Positions 1 through 4,514 of a stretch of 6,347 nt of DNA are shown here, piece by piece. Every line of letters begins with the position of its first letter. Within the stretch, counting starts at the first letter, position 1. The position numbers and the translations under genes were made by a program. This DNA is from an uncultured Rhodospirillaceae bacterium (GTDB lineage: Bacteria; Pseudomonadota; Alphaproteobacteria; RF32; CAG-239), in contig OMQI01000170.1 in NCBI GenBank assembly GCA_900313185.1, positions 1 through 6,347 of the forward strand, in the 5' to 3' direction. The notes beneath the pieces were generated by a model. The model saw nothing but the letters and a program-made list of their open reading frames with translations, ran no database searches and had not been told where the DNA came from.

Positions 1-180
1 CGCGATGAGAATTTAAAAATTCGTGACGATATTGATTATAATAAAATCGGCGGCCTTTCTACGGAGATGGTGCAGCGTTTTACAAGAGTAAAACCTAAAA
101 CCATTGGTGAAGCGTCACGAATTACCGGAGTTACACCGGCAGCGGTAACAGCGTTATTGGGGTATATAAAAAATGCTTAA
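1..180 (+). CDS. mnmG: MnmG (GidA) tRNA uridine-5-carboxymethylaminomethyl modification enzyme, C-terminal end only
   Basis: The open frame enters from the left edge and stops with TAA at 178-180, giving the last 59 residues. The family's C-terminal signature is visible: a YxKIGGLS segment (residues 14-20 of the fragment), then the IGEASRITGVTPAA block, which matches the strongly conserved GQASRISGVTPAA end of MnmG. Full-length MnmG is an FAD-dependent protein of about 620 residues. With MnmE it installs the carboxymethylaminomethyl group on U34 of certain tRNAs, and this C-terminal helical part contacts MnmE and tRNA. The start, FAD-binding part and promoter lie outside the window. The next gene begins inside its last codons, so the two are probably co-transcribed. 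In alphaproteobacteria mnmG usually precedes rsmG, parA and parB directly; here two genes intervene. Confidence 0.93.
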   Translation, partial: RDENLKIRDDIDYNKIGGLSTEMVQRFTRVKPKTIGEASRITGVTPAAVTALLGYIKNA

Positions 181-1018
181 AGTTCAAAATTTTTCATATC
201 ATAATCACACAAATTTTTCTGATGGCAAACGCTCTTTGGAAGAAATGGTAGCTCAGGCAAAGAAAATCGGTTTTTGTGAAATGGGCATCAGCGACCATAT
301 GATTATTCATAAAAATATGGAGCAAAGTCCTTCTTGGGATATGTTGCGTTCAAGGTATGCTTCCACGGTTTATCGCAATGATTTTAAGAGTTGCCTGCCT
401 GATTTCCAGAAGCATTGCGAACATATTCGTCAGGTTTCTAAAAAGGAAAACATTAAATTGTATGTTGGCTTTGAGGTTGATTTTTTCACTTATAATGGTT
501 GGCTCGAGGAATTTAAAGAGTTTTTGTCGCAACTTGATTATGATTATTTGGTAAGCGGAAATCATTTTATGCCTAATGAAAGCGGCGAGACAATTCTCAA
601 TATAGATTGTCTTAAAGGTATAACGGATACTGTCAAAAATTTACCGGAATATATAGCTAATCACTTTATGGCGATGAAAAAATCGGCAGAAAGCGGGTTG
701 TATTCGTTTTTAGCGCATATTGATTATGTTCGTAAATTGGGTGACGATATTTGCGGTCCTGAACAATATGTTGAAAATAAAATCGAAGTTCTTAAGGCGC
801 TGCAAAAGAATGATATGGGTATAGAAATCAGTACAAAGGGCTTGCGAAAAATAAATGACTTTTTTCCGTGTTCACAAATTTTAGATAAAATTGCAGAATT
901 TGGAATAAAAACGGTTATCAGTGATGATGCTCATAATATTGATGAGTTGGGGTGCGATTTCGATAAGGCTGAAGATGCCCTGAAAAAGCATAATATCACG
1001 CATCGTTTAAAGTTTTAG
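173..1018 (+). CDS. PHP-domain metal-dependent phosphoesterase, histidinol-phosphatase (HisK/HisJ) type
   Basis: This 281-residue protein is a single PHP domain, a TIM-barrel-like phosphoesterase fold with a cluster of metal ions. The expected ligands are all in order: HNH (H10, H12), D17 in FSDG, SDH (D41-H42), E101 in GFEVDF, H131 in SGNHF, H182 in LAHIDYV, and SDDAH (D251-D252, H254). The size and the GFE and SGNH blocks resemble PHP-type histidinol-phosphate phosphatases, which make L-histidinol in histidine synthesis. No other his gene is nearby, so the substrate is unproven; another small phosphomonoester is possible. The ATG overlaps the last 8 bases of mnmG, pointing to translational coupling; the only Shine-Dalgarno candidate is a weak GGGG at 159-162. 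No signal peptide or membrane segment is seen, so it should be cytosolic. A terminator follows at 1049-1075. Confidence 0.85.
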   Translation: MLKVQNFSYHNHTNFSDGKRSLEEMVAQAKKIGFCEMGISDHMIIHKNMEQSPSWDMLRSRYASTVYRNDFKSCLPDFQKHCEHIRQVSKKENIKLYVGFEVDFFTYNGWLEEFKEFLSQLDYDYLVSGNHFMPNESGETILNIDCLKGITDTVKNLPEYIANHFMAMKKSAESGLYSFLAHIDYVRKLGDDICGPEQYVENKIEVLKALQKNDMGIEISTKGLRKINDFFPCSQILDKIAEFGIKTVISDDAHNIDELGCDFDKAEDALKKHNITHRLKF

Positions 1019-1048
1019 TTGATTTTGTATCTACAATATAATAATATT

Positions 1049-1075
1049 TGCCCATAAAAACTAAATTTATGGGCA
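1049..1075 (+). terminator. Hairpin terminator after the PHP gene
   Basis: A perfect 10-bp inverted repeat (arms 1049-1058 and 1066-1075, core GCCCATAAA / TTTATGGGC) encloses a 7-base loop. It is followed by a moderately T-rich tail (TTATTAATCTCTAATT) rather than a clean T run, so it may be leaky or only partly Rho-independent. It lies 30 bases after the stop of the PHP gene and 25 bases before the racemase start, which is where the end of the mnmG transcript would be expected. Confidence 0.6.
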
Positions 1076-1100
1076 TTATTAATCTCTAATTATAAAAAAT

Positions 1101-1811
1101 ATGAAAACTATCGGGTTAATAGGCGGTATGAGCTGGGAATCTACCGCAACGTATTATCAGGTTATCAACCAAACAATCGGGCAAGAACTTGGCGGGTTAA
1201 ACTCTGCTAAAATTCTGCTCTATAGTGTGAATTTTTCTGAGATTGAAAAGTATCAATCTGCAGGAAAGTGGGACGAGGCGGCAAAGATTTTAGGAACTGC
1301 TGCTTATGCATTACAGGTTTCAGGTGCGGATTTTATAGTGATTTGCACCAATACGATGCATAAAATTGTTCCTGAAATTAAGCGTTATATTGAAATTCCT
1401 GTTTTGCATATTGCCGAAGCTATGGCTTATGCGGCTGATGAAATCAGAGTTAAAAAAGTGTTGTTGTTAGGTACTAAATATACTCTGAACGAGGATTTTT
1501 ACAAGAAGACGCTCGAGAATTTTTACTTGGAAGTTGCCGTGCCGCCATCAAATCTTGTCGAATCTTTGAACTATGTGATATTTGAACAGTTGTGCAAAGG
1601 AAAGGTTGATCATGTATTCAAAAAAATCTTTTTGGAGGCAATTGTTCCAATTATCAAGGATAGCGGGGTTCAGGGTGTAATTTTAGGCTGCACGGAATTG
1701 GGGCTGATGTTCGGTAAGGATGATTTTCCTGTTCCGGTATTTGATTCCGCTCTTATTCACGCCAAATCGGCTGCTCTCTATTCCATTGACAGGCTTGGAC
1801 ATAGTATCTAG
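1101..1811 (+). CDS. Aspartate/glutamate racemase-family protein (YgeA/RacX-like amino-acid racemase)
   Basis: This 236-residue protein belongs to the cofactor-independent Asp/Glu racemase superfamily, which inverts amino acids by a two-cysteine, two-base mechanism. The signs are the GLIGGMSWEST start (residues 5-15), ICTNTMH with the first catalytic Cys at C82, and GCTELG with the second at C197, spaced as in the family. The length is close to the roughly 230 residues of E. coli YgeA, a broad-spectrum racemase that GGMSWEST resembles more than it does MurI. The substrate cannot be read from sequence; aspartate, glutamate or other D-amino acids are possible. The ATG at 1101 is the only sensible start because an in-frame TAA lies at 1080-1082, yet no Shine-Dalgarno sequence precedes it. 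Terminators at 1049-1075 and 1814-1854 frame it as a single-gene unit. It has no signal peptide and should be cytosolic. Confidence 0.87.
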   Translation: MKTIGLIGGMSWESTATYYQVINQTIGQELGGLNSAKILLYSVNFSEIEKYQSAGKWDEAAKILGTAAYALQVSGADFIVICTNTMHKIVPEIKRYIEIPVLHIAEAMAYAADEIRVKKVLLLGTKYTLNEDFYKKTLENFYLEVAVPPSNLVESLNYVIFEQLCKGKVDHVFKKIFLEAIVPIIKDSGVQGVILGCTELGLMFGKDDFPVPVFDSALIHAKSAALYSIDRLGHSI

Positions 1812-1813
1812 AG

Positions 1814-1854
1814 AAAAAAATCCGCATCAGCTTTGTGCTTTTGCGGATTTTTTT
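1814..1854 (+). terminator. Strong intrinsic terminator after the racemase gene
   Basis: A perfect 13-bp inverted repeat has arms at 1814-1826 (seven A then TCCGCA) and 1842-1854 (TGCGGA then seven T). The 15-base middle can fold a further small AGC/GCT stem. The GC core next to a run of seven T is the classic Rho-independent form, and the A run on the other side would let it work in both directions. It begins three bases after the racemase stop codon, and it separates the racemase from the rsmG-parAB unit. Confidence 0.92.
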
Positions 1855-1890
1855 GCATTTAATTTTTAAGTTAATAACCAACATATTTTG

Positions 1891-1918
1891 TTGCAAAAAT
1901 AAAAGAATCTTTCATACT
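1891..1918 (+). promoter_or_regulatory. Candidate promoter of the rsmG-parA-parB-dnaE unit
   Basis: The 82 bases between the terminator and the rsmG start must hold the promoter if the terminator is efficient. The best sigma-70-like pair I can find is TTGCAA (1891-1896), a 16-base spacer, and CATACT (1913-1918), each matching 4 of 6 consensus bases. The region is very AT-rich, so chance matches are easy and the exact boxes are uncertain. No operator-like repeat is seen between the boxes. Confidence 0.28.
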
Positions 1919-1925
1919 CATTTCC

Positions 1926-1932
1926 AAGAGGA
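1926..1932 (+). promoter_or_regulatory. Shine-Dalgarno sequence that fixes the rsmG start
   Basis: AAGAGGA lies 4 bases before the ATG at 1937. It supports that start over a longer in-frame reading from a GTG at 1835, which would place the N-terminus inside the terminator hairpin. Confidence 0.7.
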
Positions 1933-1936
1933 TAAA

Positions 1937-2563
1937 ATGGATATAAAAAACGAATTTTTGCAATATAATGTTTCACGTGAAACATTCAAAAAAATAGAGC
2001 AATTTGCCGAATTGCTGAAAGTTTGGAATCAAAAAATGAACCTTGTCAGTCGCAATTCTTTGAAGGATTTGTGGGAAAGACATATTTTGGATTCTGTGCA
2101 GCTTATAAATTATATATCACCACAGGTTAAAAATTTGTTGGACATTGGTAGCGGAGCCGGATTTCCGGCGATTATATTAGCGATTTTGCTTCAAGAAAAG
2201 AATCCGGAAACCAAAATAACACTGGTCGAAAGCATTACTAAAAAAACGGTGTATTTAAATGATGTTCGTGAAAAGCTGGGACTTTCAAATGTGAAAGTTA
2301 TAAATTCTCGAGTAGAAAATATCAATTTACCTAAACCGAATTTAATTACTGCACGAGCAGTTGCGGCACTGGATGTATTATGCGGATATGTCAGTAAAAT
2401 AGGTAATAACAATACAGAATCATTGTTTTTAAAAGGTAAGAGTTATAAAGATGAAATTGCAGAAGCGGAAAAGCATTGGAAGTTTGATTTAGAGGTTTTT
2501 CCTAATAAATACAGTGATGAAGGGGTAATTCTTAAACTAGGCAACCTGAGGAAACAAAAATGA
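1937..2563 (+). CDS. rsmG: RsmG (GidB) 16S rRNA (guanine-527-N7)-methyltransferase
   Basis: RsmG uses S-adenosylmethionine to methylate N7 of G527 in 16S rRNA, in the 530 loop of the small ribosomal subunit; its loss gives low-level streptomycin resistance in many bacteria. The 208-residue protein has the usual family length. Visible blocks are the VSRET segment near the N-terminus (12-16), WNQKMNLVS (30-38), RHILDS (48-53), the SAM-binding loop LLDIGSGAGFPAI (67-79), LVES (96-99), and TARAVAALD (138-146), followed by FLKGKS (164-169). The start at 1937 is chosen for its Shine-Dalgarno sequence and because family members begin shortly before VSRET. The stop overlaps the parA start as ATGA (2560-2563), so translation is likely coupled. 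A perfect parS centromere site is embedded in codons 11-16. In the usual alphaproteobacterial order mnmG comes directly before this gene; here a PHP gene and a racemase gene lie between. Confidence 0.96.
   Translation: MDIKNEFLQYNVSRETFKKIEQFAELLKVWNQKMNLVSRNSLKDLWERHILDSVQLINYISPQVKNLLDIGSGAGFPAIILAILLQEKNPETKITLVESITKKTVYLNDVREKLGLSNVKVINSRVENINLPKPNLITARAVAALDVLCGYVSKIGNNNTESLFLKGKSYKDEIAEAEKHWKFDLEVFPNKYSDEGVILKLGNLRKQK
1969..1984. other. parS: parS centromere site (ParB-binding), inside rsmG
   Basis: TGTTTCACGTGAAACA is the exact 16-bp consensus parS palindrome recognised by chromosomal ParB proteins. The dyad extends to 20 bp (1967-1986) with flanking AA/TT. It is read as codons 11-16 of rsmG, supplying Val-Ser-Arg-Glu-Thr, a segment common at the N-terminus of RsmG proteins. 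ParB loads here, binds CTP and slides outward as a clamp. The parA and parB genes start about 0.6 and 1.3 kb downstream. No second full site is present in the window. The sequence match is direct; use as a centromere in this organism is inferred from the match and the adjacent parAB. Confidence 0.93.
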
Positions 2564-3327
2564 AAATAATATCGGTAGCAAATCGCAAGGGCGGTGTCGG
2601 TAAAACCACTACAACCATAAATATTGCCACGGCACTGTCGGCTATAGAGAAGAGCGTATTGGTTATTGATTTTGATCCGCAGGGAAATGCCACTACTTCA
2701 CTAGGAATAGGCAAGTCAAAAAGCCAAAAATCTTCGTATGACGTGTTAATCGGTAGAACTGAAGTAAAAGATGCCATTATTCATACCAATATGCCCCGTT
2801 TTGATATTATTCCGTCATCTCCGGATTTAGCAGCGGCCGAAGTAGAGTTGGTTGATTTGAAAAAACGGGAATTTTTTCTGAAGAAAGCCTTGCAACACTT
2901 GGATAATGATTATGATTACGTTTTGATTGATTGCCCTCCATCTCTTAACTTAATAACCATTAATGCTTTGGTGTGTTCCCGTTCGGTAATAGTTCCGTTG
3001 CAGTGTGAGTTTTTGGCGTTGGAAGGATTGGCAGATTTGATGAAAAATATCAATGCCATAAAGCGCAGTTTTAATCCGGAATTGTGTTTGCAAGGAATTG
3101 TTTTAACTATGTACAGTCGCCAAAATAATTTAAGCAAAATGATAGAAGCTGATGTGCGTAAATATTTCGGAGAAAAAGTTTATGATACGGTTATTCCTCG
3201 CTGTGTGCGCATAGCGGAAGCACCTTCGTTCGGTAAACCTATTTTGGTATATGATTTTAAGAGTACGGGAGCGCAAGCGTATATTAACTTGGCTAAAGAA
3301 TTTTTGAAACGTGAAAAGGAGTTATAG
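2560..3327 (+). CDS. parA: ParA (Soj) chromosome-partitioning ATPase
   Basis: ParA is a Walker-type ATPase that dimerises on ATP, binds the nucleoid non-specifically, and drives movement of ParB-parS complexes; ParB stimulates its ATP hydrolysis. The 255-residue protein has the small, HTH-free form typical of chromosomal ParA/Soj. The deviant Walker A box KGGVGKTTT is at 10-18, with signature lysine K10 and P-loop lysine K15. The DFDPQGNAT block (37-45) carries the catalytic-type D39, Walker B VLIDCPPS is at 121-128, and the IPRCVRIAEAPSFGKPI motif of the C-terminal part is at 212-228. The residue before the Walker A lysine is Arg (NRKGG) instead of the usual Gln. A Shine-Dalgarno GAGGA is at 2548-2552. 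The start overlaps the rsmG stop by 4 bases (ATGA), and the stop abuts the parB ATG, so all three are probably one transcript. Confidence 0.97.
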   Translation: MKIISVANRKGGVGKTTTTINIATALSAIEKSVLVIDFDPQGNATTSLGIGKSKSQKSSYDVLIGRTEVKDAIIHTNMPRFDIIPSSPDLAAAEVELVDLKKREFFLKKALQHLDNDYDYVLIDCPPSLNLITINALVCSRSVIVPLQCEFLALEGLADLMKNINAIKRSFNPELCLQGIVLTMYSRQNNLSKMIEADVRKYFGEKVYDTVIPRCVRIAEAPSFGKPILVYDFKSTGAQAYINLAKEFLKREKEL

Positions 3328-4224
3328 ATGAGTGCAGGCGAAAAAAAGTATGGTTTGGGGCGTGGTCTTGATACGCTTTTAGGTGATGAAGAGATAAATT
3401 TTGATGACATCGGCGGTGATGTGGACAGTTTTATTAATAACACTGTATTTAAAGATGAAAATACCGGTGAAATAGATGTGGCAGATATTGAACCTTGTTC
3501 CTTTCAGCCACGAACGGTTTTTGATGAAGATGCTTTGCAGGCACTAAGCTCTTCCATAAAAGAAAAAGGCGTTTTGCAACCGCTTTTGCTACGCCGTAAG
3601 GGGGATAAATATGAAATAATTGCCGGAGAACGACGTTGGAGAGCCGCTGTTATGGCTGGACTGACTACAGTTCCGGCGTTGGTAAAGGATTTGAACGACG
3701 AAGAAACTCTGGAAATTGCCTTAATCGAAAATTTGCAACGTGAGAATCTTTCCCCGATTGAAGAAGCTGAAGGATTCAGTCGTTTAATGAAGCAATATGA
3801 GTACACTCAGGAAGTTATAGCAAAAGTAATCGGAAAATCACGCAGTTATATTGCTAATTCACTACGTTTGTTGAATTTGCCGAGCGAAGTGCAAGATTTT
3901 GTTAAAAACGGTAAGCTTAGTGCAGGCCACGCCAGAGTTTTGGTAGGTAATCCGCACGCTCTTGATTTGGCAAAAGAAATTATTGAAAAAGGTTTAAGTG
4001 TTCGACAGGTAGAACAAATGATGACGCAAAAGATAAAATCATCCAAACCGAAAATTTTGAAAGATTTGGATGTTGATTTGCAGAGAATCATATCGGATTT
4101 AGAACGTAAATTAGATCTAAAAGTCAAAATTAATGCTGGTAAAAACGGAAAAGGTAGTGTAACATTAAAATATAACAATCCGGCGGAGCTAAGCTCTATT
4201 CTGGATTTATTGGAACAACGATAA
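3328..4224 (+). CDS. parB: ParB (Spo0J) centromere-binding CTPase
   Basis: ParB binds parS, hydrolyses CTP and spreads as a DNA-sliding clamp, forming the partition complex that ParA moves; it also commonly recruits SMC. The 298 residues show the full architecture. The ParA-contacting motif GLGRGLDTLLGD is at 9-20, followed by an acidic linker (about 20-50). The CTP-binding N-terminal domain has LQPLLLRR (83-90), GERRWRA (100-106) and ENLQREN (134-140). The central helix-turn-helix region spans about 159-185, with GHAR at 200-203. The C-terminal dimerisation domain is at about 246-298, ending ILDLLEQR. No key residue appears to be missing. The ATG follows the parA stop with no gap, and AGGAG at 3317-3321 inside parA serves as ribosome-binding site. 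Its target site lies upstream in rsmG. Confidence 0.97.
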   Translation: MSAGEKKYGLGRGLDTLLGDEEINFDDIGGDVDSFINNTVFKDENTGEIDVADIEPCSFQPRTVFDEDALQALSSSIKEKGVLQPLLLRRKGDKYEIIAGERRWRAAVMAGLTTVPALVKDLNDEETLEIALIENLQRENLSPIEEAEGFSRLMKQYEYTQEVIAKVIGKSRSYIANSLRLLNLPSEVQDFVKNGKLSAGHARVLVGNPHALDLAKEIIEKGLSVRQVEQMMTQKIKSSKPKILKDLDVDLQRIISDLERKLDLKVKINAGKNGKGSVTLKYNNPAELSSILDLLEQR

Positions 4225-4234
4225 AAATAACGAT

Positions 4235-4241
4235 AAAGGAG
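4235..4241 (+). promoter_or_regulatory. Strong Shine-Dalgarno sequence of the small Cys-rich gene
   Basis: AAAGGAG, 8 bases before the ATG at 4250, is the best ribosome-binding site in the window. It supports translation of the short frame that follows, despite its size. Confidence 0.75.
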
Positions 4242-4249
4242 AACTTAAA

Positions 4250-4492
4250 ATGGCAACAATTTTAGAAATGATGTTGGAAAATTGCAAAAAAGCCGGATAT
4301 TATCCGACAGAAAATATTCAAAAGATTGCAAACGCTAAAAATATGATGTTTGGTGAAGGCGAATGGCGCCGTTGCCCGTGTGACGGTAAAAATGAAAAAA
4401 GATATTGTATTTCCGAGTTGTGTCGCAGTGATATTGAACGTGACGGAATTTGTCATTGTCGCTGCTATAAAAAGACGGGAAGTGATAAATAA
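4250..4492 (+). CDS. Small cysteine-rich protein resembling ferredoxin-thioredoxin reductase catalytic chain
   Basis: This 80-residue protein has eight cysteines. Seven are in the C-terminal half: CPC (42-44), C53, C58, CHC (68-70) and C72. The CPC...CHC frame is the hallmark of the catalytic (beta) chain of ferredoxin-thioredoxin reductase, where CPC, a middle CPC and CHC supply the 4Fe-4S ligands and the redox-active disulfide. Here the middle CPC is replaced by C-x4-C (CISELC) and the spacing is tighter. The N-terminal half (MATILEMMLENCKKAGYYPT...) is helical-looking and has one more Cys (C12). By analogy it may bind an Fe-S cluster or act in thiol redox transfer, but a structural zinc role cannot be excluded. 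It sits 25 bases after parB and 22 before dnaE with a strong ribosome-binding site. The coding call is firm; the family call is moderate and the function unknown. Confidence 0.72.
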   Translation: MATILEMMLENCKKAGYYPTENIQKIANAKNMMFGEGEWRRCPCDGKNEKRYCISELCRSDIERDGICHCRCYKKTGSDK

Positions 4493-4514
4493 ACATAAAA
4501 AAACAGGATAATAT

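Noticed and set aside
1019..1042. TTGATT and TATAAT as a promoter for the racemase
   Set aside because: The spacer is only 12 bases, and a transcript from it would begin within the terminator hairpin at 1049-1075.
1905..1909. GAATC (CcrM/GcrA-type GANTC) between the candidate promoter boxes of rsmG
   Set aside because: About sixteen GANTC sites are scattered through the window by eye, near chance expectation, so one in a promoter spacer carries little weight without methylation or GcrA data.
1835..1936. In-frame N-terminal extension of RsmG from a GTG at 1835
   Set aside because: It begins inside the terminator hairpin, has no ribosome-binding site and would add 34 residues not typical of RsmG; the ATG at 1937 has AAGAGGA 4 bases upstream.
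3308..3319. Possible second parS half-site (ACGTGAAAA) at the end of parA
   Set aside because: Only one arm matches; the other side reads TTTGAAA instead of TGTTTCA, giving about 10 of 16 matches, not enough for ParB binding.
3846..4178. 110-residue open frame on the - strand inside parB
   Set aside because: It lies wholly antisense to ParB, which has complete family motifs; the translation shows no known pattern.
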